A stretch of 64,000 bases of DNA from Pelecanus crispus. Its lineage: Eukaryota; Chordata; Aves; Pelecaniformes; Pelecanidae. A program made the position numbers and the translations under genes. Under the pieces are notes generated by a model. It was not told where the DNA came from, did not search any database, and saw only the letters and a list, made by a program, of their open reading frames with translations. The stretch's first letter is position 1. Every line of letters begins with the position of its first letter. Below are positions 42,501 through 54,500 of this stretch, in pieces. The stretch is from assembly GCF_030463565.1 (NCBI RefSeq), contig NC_134654.1, positions 14,958,202-15,022,201 on the forward strand, in the 5' to 3' direction.

Positions 42501-45500
42501 TATATTATTGCCATCCCAAAATTTCAGAGTACTTCAAAATGGAAGTTGTTATCTGAGTTTGGTGGTGGAGAACTGGAAGAGACTGTGATCGATGTAGTTC
42601 TTAACACTGATCTTAAAAACTCCATGTGCCGTTTTCATTTCTTTGTCCCACATTAGGTAAGAAATAAAGTATTTGTGTCCTTGCTTATAGCTAGTGTTTT
42701 AGGTTTTATATTGAAACAACTGTTTCTAGCTGTAATCCCAAGTTGCTGCTAAGTAGTTTTAAATTTTTAATGTGAGGTAGGAGCTAGTTTTCATAACATC
42801 AATACTTATGATAGGATCACCCTGCTGATACCTTCAAAAGCACTGACATAGGTACCATGGCATAGTCATTGTAATGACCAATTCAATGTATGTCTTGGAT
42901 GAGCAGACAGTGAGGTGGATAGAAAACTGGCTGAATGGCCATGCCCAGAAGATGGCACGAAGTCTAATTGGAGGCCAGTAACTAGCAGCGTGCCCGGTAT
43001 TGTGTCCAATCCTATTTAACATCTTCATGATGATCTGGACAATGGGGCAGAGTGTACCCTCAGCACCTGTGCAGATTACACCGAACTGGAAGGTGTGGCT
43101 GAGATGCCAGAGGGTTGTGCTGCCATCCAGAGGCACCTTTCCAGGCTGGAGAAATGAGCTGACAGGAACCTCATGAAGTTCAACACAGAGCAGTACGAAG
43201 TCTTGCAGCTGAGGAGGTACAACCCCAGACACCAGTATATGCCTGGGTCTGCCTAGCTGGAAAGTGGCTTTGCAGAAAAGGACCTGGGGGTTCTGGAGGA
43301 CACCAAGTTGACCATGAGCCAACAATGTGCCCTTGTGGGGCAAAGAAGGTGAGTGGTATCCTGGGCTGCCTTAGGTCAAGGGAAGTGATCCTTCCCTTCT
43401 GCTCAGCACTGGTGAGGCCACACCTAGAGTACTGTGTCTCGTTCTGGGCTCCTCAGTACAAGAGAGACATAGACATACCGGGGAGAGACCAGCAAAGAGC
43501 CACAAGGAAGATTAAGGGACTGGAGCATCTCTCCTATGAGGAAAGGCTGAGAGAGCTGGGAATGTTCAGCCTGGAGAAGAGAAGTCTCAAGGGGTTCTCA
43601 TCAATAAATACCTGAAGGGATGGTGCAAAGAGGATGGAGCCAGGCTCTTTTCAGTGCTGCCCAGTGACAGGACTAGAGGCAATGGGCACAAACTGAAACA
43701 GGAGGTTTCCTCTGAATATCAGGAAATGCTTTTACAATGTGAGGGTGACTGAGCACTGGCACGGGTTGCCTGGAGAGGTTGTGGAATCTCCATCCTTGGA
43801 GATATTCAAAAGCCATCTGGACATGGTCCTGAGAAACGTGCTTTAGGTGGCCCTGCTTGAGCAGAGGGGTTGGACAAGGTGACCTCCTTGCCAACCTTAA
43901 CCATTCTGTGATTTTGTGATTTTGCTTCCGTATTCTAGTGCAAATTCTGTCTTTTGTATGAAACATCAAGAGTAAAAATAATTCAGTCTTATGGCAGTCA
44001 TTTTCAATGAAGTTTTAGTGTTTCCTGTGAAAGGATGAAGTTCATAATGGGAAATAATTTTTTGAATAAAACACATTTTCCAGACAAAAGTAAGTTTGGA
44101 TCGAAATTCTAGCTAGCTCTACTTGGGAAGAACCTTACTGGGTTGACTATGATGAATTCTTTGTATTTGGAAAAACAAAAAATTATAGTAAAAGGAGAAG
44201 TCAAATTCTGAAAGTTAGGAAAGACCAGAAGCAGAGTCATCCATTTAAAGATAACTCACCCCTCTTGTACATGTGCACCTCTATATCTCCCCTAAATTGT
44301 CCAAAGAGATGCCCACAGAAGAACTACTGCTGCAGAATAAAACAGGACAGCACAGTTTGCAAGACATTCACAGTCTGCAAGACAGAGATGTGTGAATGAC
44401 AAATGGGCGCTTCATGAGGAAAAAGGATGATCCTGAGCTTAAGGTAGTTCAATGCTGCCTCAGGAAATTGCCTTCCAACTCTGTCTCTGTCCCCAGGTTC
44501 ATACACAATGCTAGGCAAAATATTACAACTGGCTACTAACTTCTGTTTTTTGCTTTCTGGATGTCCAGACAATTGATGGGGTAAGGGCTGAGGACTTGCA
44601 GTTGCAGCTGAAGTAACAAGTATGACACTCTCAGTAACATAATGTTGATGCTAGGTACTCTGCAAAATCAAACCATAGCACCTCCTGCTGGTGAGATCTT
44701 ACACTCAGGACCTCCATCTATTTATGCTTTTGGTTTTTTGGTTTTGGTTTGGGGTTTTTTTTTGAAGGGAATAATATCCATTTATCACCCTGTGATGTTT
44801 TAAAGACACATCTGCACATTTTAGGAGAACAGCATGAAAAGTGTTCAATTCTTTACACAGAACAAGAACTAGGGTTCCAGCAGTAATACCTACACATCAA
44901 AGGAAGACAAGGACAGTAGTCCTGAATAATAGTCCACCCCCAAAATGAGGAAGTAGGGTTCTGTGTTAAAATTAAAATGTAATTTTGTACTGGAAGATCA
45001 TGTACCATGTATCATAATGTATACGTAAATCAGGCTGAATAAGGCAATACTAAGTCTCTCAACTTTGTGACCTTAGTAGCTTTTTTGCATAGGGCTTTTG
45101 GTTTGTGGAAGTGAAATAGTTAACGTCTCATAGGCATTTGCAGGCCTCATTAGAAAAGAAATATTTGCAGATTGGTCTTCACCAAGTCAACACAACTTAA
45201 TTAACAAAGAAGTGAATTATTTGTAAAAATGCCCAGGGCTTCCTTGTCTGGTTGTCTAGAGCCTCTTTAGCTGAAGAATTTCAATCACCGCTGTTTTTTA
45301 CCACATCTTGTCATGGCTTGGTGAAGAGTTGTATGACTTAAAGGTATATGAAATCTGTTAACTGCCTCATTTGGAGAGAGTTGATACCGGCAGTGTCTGT
45401 CAGTGCTGCTCTGTGCTCTCTGCTGCAGCTATGGTAATAGCCTGCTTCTGTTCTGACCTGATCACAACCGCATTCCGGTTATTCAGTGACAGGTTTTACA

Positions 45501-48500
45501 AGTGTTTAATATCAATTTTACATTTCTTTAACAGCTATATGAGTAGTGTAATAGCATTTATTGTAGATAACCCATATGTATTTTCTTTCAAGGTTAACTT
45601 TGGCATCTTCTTAAAAATTCTCAGGATGCTGATTTCCAAACTAAAAGCTCAGCAAATGAGCTTTCATGACTACAAATACAGGTATGTAATAAATAATAAT
45701 GAAGTCCTAGTCCTTTTTTTTTTTTTTTCTCACAACATCAGAAGGTTGCCTATTTGCCCTTGCAGATCATACAGTTACGCACCACCACCAGGTGTAACAT
45801 ATTCAGGCTATGATATAGGAAAGCCATCTGGGCAAACAGGGTCCACAGATCTTTTCTTATGCTGAGTATTATGGGCATTTTCTTAAGGACTTTGCAATGC
45901 GGTAAGATCTCTGCTCTCAGGTATCCTCACTGTACACCTGTAGCCTCTACAGCTGTGACACATTTTTAACTTGAGTGTGACAAAAGGTCCTCAAAAGAAA
46001 AGGAGGTGTAGAAGATCTGTAGGACATTCCTAAGTGACATTAGCATTTCTGACCTGCCTTTTTTTCACAGATGCAGACACTGTTGACTCAAGAATGTCCC
46101 TGGTCATCTTGTAAACCCAAATGAGAACATTATCCTTAGCCTGCAGTCTTGCAGGCCCTGGCATGGGCTCTTTTGGCCAGAGTATCAGTGGTATATCACG
46201 TCTTACATAAAGTCCTGGAGTTGGCCTTTGCACAAACTTCTTCCCATTTTGTGGGGACAGCAAGGGCAGGCTGCTCTGCAAGGAGCTAAACGTGTGGTGA
46301 AAACTGCACTTAAATCAATGGGAACCTGAGGATTTAAGTGCTTTCCACATCCCAGTTCTTTCCAGTTCTTAGTATGTTTAACCAAAGCATTGTGAATCCC
46401 TCTCTGCTACTACAGTCCTGCCTTACTAAGATGAATTATTTTATTGTCTAACAGGACTGGGCAGGTGGAGGGGGGATGGAAATTCCGCTACTAATTTCCT
46501 ATGAAATTTCAGTATTAAATCCCTAACAAGAAGTGTATTGCCATTTTCCTTCAACATTCATGGTCCAAAAGATCTCAGCTGTATTCTCTGGATTGCTATA
46601 GGAAGATTGTCGTGATGACAGTCACAAACAGCAGTGCCTATATTTAACATTGCCTAATGTTTTGCATTATATTCTCTTTTCTACTGCTTATAATTTTGCT
46701 AAACTTTCAAAGATTCAAACCATTCCTCACATTGCAAGTCTTCCTCACAACTCACTTTCTTTTGAGATCTCTTCTTTTATCCATGCAAACATGTTACCAG
46801 ACTTGTTAAAGAACATTCTCTTCCATAAAAATTATTCTGGTTGCATTTTTTAAAAAGTAAGTGACTACTGACAGTACTGCAGAAACTTTCTATGCAGCTA
46901 CATAGAGTTTTCAGCAGTAATAGGAAGGTCTAAGAACCCTGTTAACAGATCACTCCTCTTTAGCTATATAAATATTTTTCTGTTACCTAGCAGCATAAGT
47001 TTTATGATAGTGGCCTTCCTGTTCAACTTCTTGTCCCTAACTTTTCATCTTAAACCCAAAGCCAAGATTCCCTCCTGTACAGACTTTTCTGATAGTGTGC
47101 TCCAAAATTCGCATCTGGGAATTTGTCCTCAAAATCACTGAATTACTAATACTATTCCAGAGTCAGAACATTGAGGGAATATTTCTGGAATAATTTCTTT
47201 GTAGCTGAATTTTTGATTTTTACACCAAGGATGTTGAAAAAATACTATAATCAAACATTTTCTTTTTAAGATTGGCAAGATCTACACTTGTGCTGATTCC
47301 ATTGTTGGGGATCCATGAATTTGTATTTACCTTCATCACTGATGAACAGGTGGAAGGACTTTCAAGACATATAAGACTTTTCATTCAGCTGACAATGAGC
47401 TCATTTCATGTAAGTACTGTTCTGCATTTGCTGTTTTTAGGGGTCATAGATCCACATATATATGTTGCTCACCTATAGATACCACAGATACACAGTATTC
47501 TTATTTAATATTATGCTCCATCCTGTAATGTTTCTAAATACACTATTACAGTGACAAGATAAAAAACTCACAGACTGCATATTCAAAATATGGTAGTCCC
47601 AAAGTCTAAAAAAGGAGTTTGACATCTTCAGAAACAGTGTGTCCTGTGTTCTCTGGTAGCGGGTAACCGTTCATCACAGACCCCTGTTCTGAAAACAGGA
47701 TTAAAGTGGTCTATTTAAAATATGTGTTTCACATAAGTTAATTCCTGAAAAGCACTGGATGGCTTTTTTTAACAAGTTTTTCAGGTGATCTGTTGAATTT
47801 TCAGTCACATTGAGGAGAGAGTTCGTTCTGGACTTACCTTTTTCAATGCGTAGTACATGTCCAGCATACTTCAAACACACCACGATGACCTTGTCATGCC
47901 ACTGTACAAAAAAACCCAATCAAGACTCATTGTACCAGGACATACAAAGATCAGCTTCAGTTTAGCTTGGCTACTAAGGGCAGTCAGTTCATGACTAACA
48001 CATCACTGACGCAGTGGGCCTGTGGGGCAGTCCTTACCTTTTAGGACTGTTTCCAAACAGAGACGAATTTGAACTACATGGTATTTAGGGCAGTTTGATG
48101 AAAGAAGATGCAGATCTGAATACTGTGAGAACAATGAGCAGAGTTAAAACATTTGCTGTGAGGAGAAGCATGTGAAAGAATAAGCAGGAACCACTTTGTG
48201 TGTGGTTCCAGCCTAAAGGACACACTCTGGGTACACTTACCAGACTAATGCCCTCGAGCAAGTGCATTGAAGACATGTCTTGTACAAGAACTTTTTCACG
48301 GCCATGAATCACCTGAGTTGTGTGCTGTTCAGCAGTTGTAACAGAGGTGCTTCCATTCAAGCCTAGCTAAAACCTAAATTTTTAATGCCAAAGCCACACC
48401 TACATAGGTCTTTTGAGGACCTCAATTTGGGGCTTTTTTCTCTTTGATGGGTTTAAGTATAAATTCAACAAAGCACTTAATACATCAGAAGTAAAACACA

Positions 48501-51500
48501 GAAACCCACCATGGATTTGGTGAACAGGAACCAGTAAAAAAGTCCACAGTTTCACACTAGACCCCTGATTAGTACACTCCTGTGGGAAATGGAGACAACA
48601 CAGGCCCTGGTTAGGAGATGGTTTAACCCGTGCCAGGGAATTGCCCAATGAGGCTTATGCAGCACCGTTTCCTCCTGCCCAAACAAAGCTGTGTAAGCCA
48701 GCAACCAAAGATGCAAAATGAACTGAAAGGAAGGAGGATGAAAGAAAATCTGAATCTGTGGCTTACTGGTTAGAGCAGCTGGTTGGGAAAGGGACGCTTT
48801 GAGACCTGGACACCTGCCCCTGAGTGTTGATGCCATTTACATTAAATACCTATAGATTTTAAAAGGTGAGAGAAAATTAAAGTAATTAGAGGACCAAGGA
48901 GTAGAACATCTCAGCACTTGCCTTAGCCTTTACTTCCACTCATGGCCTCGTAAGACATGGCAGTAGTTGATATTAACCTGCCTTGGTTCAAGAAAATGGT
49001 TGGACTGGATGATCTTAAAGGTCTTTTCCAACCTAAACGTTTCTATGATTCTGTGATTCTAAGAAAAGGTGCAGATGTGCCTCCACCTAGAGAGGCTGGC
49101 AGCTGGGTGACTACTCTAGGGCATGGCTGTGCCTGTGGTGAGGTACTAAGTATTTCTTGTACTTCCAGGTTACTGAACAAAATATGGGATATATCACAAC
49201 AGCCAGCTTCTCCTCCTTTGAAGAAAAGCACATTGACCAACTGACTAAGCTACACCTTAACACAGGTGTCCAAGTCCATGCAAGGAATAACTGCAAGCAG
49301 TTGCATTTTCTGCTTTTTCATTTTGTTCTTGGTTGCTTTGCATCCCAGCTTCCATTTACTGGGATATTGTGAGTCCCAGTCTAGGTGCCCAATACCCCAT
49401 TCTCCACCCCATTCAGTATATACAGGAGCTTAGCACTTAACTTGACACTTGAGAAAAATGGCACTTGTGTAGGCCTGAGTATTCAACCTTGGGTCACAGC
49501 ATTTAATTCCCCACTGAATATAGTTTCCTAACCCTTAAATGCTTATATTTGCCATGTTCCTACTGGTTAAAGGACTTTGGGTATTTTCTCCCAGCAATAA
49601 AAAGATCACCTCTACATTTTCCTCCCATGGTTCCCAAGATTTAAGTCTGGCAAGGTCAACACCTGTAAACCTGTGTCTCATGTCTAATCCCATATCTCTA
49701 CAGGGAGCTGTTCTTCCTCCTGGTAATCATTTCACCTTGACCAACAGGAGAACTCTTCCCATTTTGGTTACAAATAACTATAAAAGGAGACTCCATAAAG
49801 TTCAAGTTCTTATGAGATGCCATTCATAAACTCTAACTAAGATTTTAAAAGAGTATCTTTTTAACGGAGTTGCCATATATCTAGTTCTCTCAGAAGGCAC
49901 GCAAGGTAAATTAGGTAGCAATTTAATTTTCCTGAGCAGAGAAAGAGCCTTCTTGCTGTCTTCTGAAAGAACTAGGCAGTTCAGGAAGTACCAACAATTC
50001 TTCAGGCAAAAGAATAACAAACAAGGTTCATTCCTGCAATACTCCATTTGAAGTGTCTGTGTATCAAGCTTTTCTACCCCCCCAAAAATCATAACTATGA
50101 GAACGTCTGTCCTCATCCAAAGTTTGGGCTTCATTTCCCTAAAGGATGTTTTAATTCACCATATCTGCAAAGTGACACTATGGCATCCTATATGTACACT
50201 CACAAAAAGTACTGTACTCACGAAAAAATTTCTAGAGCTAAGAGAAAACTTGTCAGACCACTGTTGTGGTTTAACCCCAGTTGGCAACTAAGCATGGACA
50301 CAGCTGCTCACTCACCCTCCCCTCCCCAGTGGGATGGGGGAGAGAGTCAGAAAAAAACAAGTAAAACCTGTGGGTTGAGATAAAGGCAGTTTAATAGGAC
50401 AGCAGGAAGAGAAAATAATAATGATAAAAGAATATACAAAACAAGTGATGTACAATGCAATTGTATACCCAGCCAGTCCCTGAGCAGTGATTGCGGCCCC
50501 CCGGCCAACTCCCTGCAGCTTATATACCGAGCATGATGTCATATGGTATGGAATAGCCCTTTGGTCAGTTTGGATCAACTATTCTGGCTGTGCCACCTCC
50601 CAGTTTCTTGTGCACCTGGCAGAGCACGGGAAGCTGAAAAGTCCTTGACTAGCATAAGCAGTACTTAGCAACAACTAAAACATCAGTGTGCTATCAGCAT
50701 TCTTCTCCTACTAAATCCAAAACACAGCACTATGCCAGCTACTAGGAAGAAAATTAACTCTATCCCAGCCAAAACCAGGACAACGACTCACGTGGGTGGA
50801 ACAGATAGATGGACTAGCATCTGTAGGTGGAAAAGAAGTTTCTCACCTATACAGTCAGCAGAGTGTTTTAGAGATATTTATGCACTTGACTTGTCTGCTT
50901 CAATCTGTGTTCTGCAGAGTTGCCGAGTAATAACTTTTTCAGGTAGTAGTCCCTTTAAACTACCTGCATAGCAAAGTTGTCCTTTACCTTTACCTTCCTG
51001 CCTTGACCTTCTTGGTGAGACAGGACAGCAGTTTCCAAGTATCCTTTCTTTAATGAAGTACCCATCAATATCTCTGGCTAGAAGTCCTTAGTACTCACTA
51101 ACTCGCTACTTTGACATATGTCTGCCCTCTTCTACAGTCTGAGACATGAAGTCATCAAAGCATTATTGCACTTTTCCTGCAATTTGTGCTGATCCTTGTT
51201 TTTAACCTATATGTATGCATCAGTGCTTTGACACTGTTATTGAGGCTCAAATAAAAAATTTCCACTGCAGCTTGAGGGGAAACATGTCCAGGCAAGCAGA
51301 AGGGAGTTCATGCAGAGCCACCACCCTAAGTGGGCCTGCTGACATGGTGTTGAAGTACATGTTCCTCAGTTAGACATATCCTTACTTGGAGATATTGCAG
51401 TGACTAGATGTTATTTTAAGAAACACAGAATCATTTTAAGTGAAAATTTTGTTTACTGGCTTGTACAAAGAAATCTGATACAGAAGATAGTTTACTCATC

Positions 51501-54500
51501 CCTGCTAGAAAACACAAACTTCATTCCTTTTAGAGGAACGTGCATGCACTTGGCTACATGGCATGCTTTAGAAGCAAAACTTCTTTTAAAAATACCCAAA
51601 GATCTTAGACAATGTTTACTGCAGATTCTCTTTTTTAGCTACAGCATTATTTGTGAAGGGATTAGCAAAAAAAAAGCACAGAAACTGTACACAATTACAT
51701 TTGTTTAGTCTGTAAATCTTCTCAGTCATTTTAAAAAAACAGTTCAACTGTTTTGTTAAAGGAAAACTATTACCTCTGGCATCTCATCTGGAGGTTTTCA
51801 CTCAAACATTTTCAAGGAGCACAAAATTAAAATCTAAATACAAGTTCTGCTGTAGATATGATGCTTCTTTGCTTTAGAAAGTGGAGCAATCTAAATACCT
51901 TGGCTCACTGGTGCATGCAAATTGTTAGCCACAGGAAAAAAATACTGGTTTCTGGTCAATAAAACCCAGTCATTTAACGAGTAATTTATCATGTTGCCAT
52001 TGTCAATAAAACTAAAGAACAATTGTGAAGCTTGCACATTCATCTATCCTTTCCTATTGGTTATTATTCTAGTGGAACAGAGGTTCCACTAGTAGTCACA
52101 AAGTCCTCTCCTAATCTGGTGAATTTCTACAATTCTGGCAGTGGGTATCATCAGGCTTAGCAGTCACAGGTCTTAACAGCACCATGTAGTTTAGATCCTA
52201 TTTCTGCTTATGGTGCATGTGAGGACAAATTTAAAGCTCATGCTCAGAATACAAAAAAACCCACTCAGTAGAGACATTTTCATGGACTTTCTACCCAAAA
52301 AAGAGAACTATCTCCAGCTGCAGAAGCTGTTGTGCATACAAAAGCTTTTTTAAGCTACTAAATTTGTATTTATCCATCAGAACCTCTGTCCATGGTTTCT
52401 GAGTCTTCTATAACTACTATTCTAAAATTTACCCCCACAGTAAAATATTATCTATTATAAACTCTAATGACCACAATGTTTTGTGATTTTTTTGCATATT
52501 TCTGAGAAATAATTCAGATGCAGAGGATTATTTAAGTTACATTGATAAATGACATGTCAAATATTACCTATATCTTGCTACTATAACCCAGGTGAAGCAT
52601 GAAATACAGTAGAAATAAAATACATGGAAAAAGCAGTTGTGATTGCTATTTCTCCTGCCCTGATTTCCACTGGTGTGGCAGATAAACTGTTCTTTTTTGT
52701 ACTTACTGCACATATGCTTAAGGAATTAATGGCTCCAAACTTTTCAGAATTGCTAGAAAACTAACAGTAGGCTCAAAATGCTATTGGTTAATGCTAGATA
52801 TAATTAAAAATATCTTAAGCTGCTGTGTATGTGAATTTCTTTTTAAGTTTTTGTCAGAGAAAACCAGAAACATTTCTGGAAACGTATGAGTACGAAAGCA
52901 ATTGAATTATGTCAGCTGTATTATATATGGTTATGACACCTTTTTACTTGTGATATGAACATTGCCTTGGGACTCATAGTCAACAGTATTCTTTTCATCA
53001 GAACCTGTGTCATAGCTGTGTTTAGACATACCAAAAGAAGTGCATTTCCTGAAGCAACACTAATAAATCTGCACATCTGTGCCAGACTGTTAGTCTGAGA
53101 TGCATGCATGTAAGCTGTTTTGATCTGAGATCAAATACAGATAGAGAGGAGGAAAATGGAAAGAGCAGTTTGGGGGTTGGTTTAAAACAAGTTTTACCTC
53201 TAGGATTTTTTTTTTAAAGGTGCTTATTTAAATTAATTTCAAAGGAAGAATGGTAATTCAAAATAGTCATAACACTTAATACAGCTGAGCCTTAAACTAG
53301 CACTAATCACTTAATATATCACTAATTTTTAAAAAGCACCCAAATGAGATCCCTCTCAGTAGTCTCATTCACAAATTCAAACAAGCACATGCATAATATG
53401 AGACCCCAAACCACATTTTTTTTATTTTACCATGTTTAGAAATAACAGTAGTTACAGTATAACAGCAGTAGTTTGAAAAAAAAAAAATCACGTGGTAGCA
53501 AAATGAAGATAACATGGAAGATCAAACTGGGTGGTATAGTCTCTCTTCGTCAGCATCTGTACCAAATGTGCTCTACATTTGCTAAGGCACCATATGACAA
53601 CAAGTTAATGGATATTTCAATAATAAGTAAATACAGACAACTAGTTTCCTTTTTGAAAATTAAGAAGCATTGTTTATTCTTATGGCTTTAACATTAATAT
53701 CGTACTTAAACTAAAACTTCAGGTATTTCCTGTACACTAACTATTTCCTCCTACTGTCTTTCTCTTACAGGGTTTTTTTGTAGCAGTTTTATATTGCTTT
53801 GCTAATGGAGAGGTAAGAGACAATGCTATGACAAAAGGTTTTAGTTGATTAGTAAAGTATATTAATGACACCAAGAAGAAGGAACACACTGACTAGCCCT
53901 GCTTATTTTGAGAGCATTGAACGTCTGTAATTGTTTTGTAAGAAGAGAACAGCAAGACCTCTCACAGGTTTGGGGTTCAAATGCCAAGTATTTCCACTGA
54001 AGCCTGAATGGCTATAGCACTGTGGAGGTATGGATACCCTGGGGTGCCTGAAATACCAGTAGAAGCTTATGGTCAGCCACCTAAACCCCACTCCTTTAAC
54101 CAGTCTGGAATCCCAGACTTCATGTTTGACCAGGCTAAACCCTCTCTCAGTTTACCACTAAAGTCCATATGAAGTGACCAATTTGGGGTGCTTTAATATC
54201 TTAGACAGCAACATGTTGAAAAAATAATTTCATGCATGCACTGCTCGGGACGTCCCCAAACTTGATGTGAGGGGATCCCTTGTCTGGAAGTTGTCTCCTG
54301 CTATGCCTCAAGGGACAGTTGGGGGTTCAATTTGCTCCATGCCAGGATTTCAGCAGATCAGTGATGGCTCTTATGCAAGGAGATGACAGCAGGAAAAGCC
54401 AACCTCCTGCCCAATGTAGGGTGAAGGCTGAATTCAGACCAGGTTGCTCAGGGTTTTGTCCAGCTGAGCTTCGACCCCCCCACCCCCCCAGGGACAGAGG

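Larger units (their letters stand above)
38355..45592 (+). other. GLP2R intron 9, with several CR1 remnants
   Basis: A 7.2-kb intron holding three sense-oriented CR1 pieces (listed separately), a short CAC-repeat run near 39402-39418 and T-rich low-complexity runs near 42325-42342 and 44725-44765. The rest is unique. Confidence 0.6.
47410..53770 (+). other. GLP2R intron 11, with a SINE and a solo LTR
   Basis: A 6.4-kb intron. It holds a tRNA-derived SINE (about 48750-49060) and an antisense solo LTR (50262-50782). The remaining sequence is AT-rich and unassigned. Confidence 0.6.

Noticed and set aside
45371-45865. 164-codon open frame as an independent gene
   Set aside because: It is read-through of intron sequence on both sides of GLP2R exon 10, which it contains.
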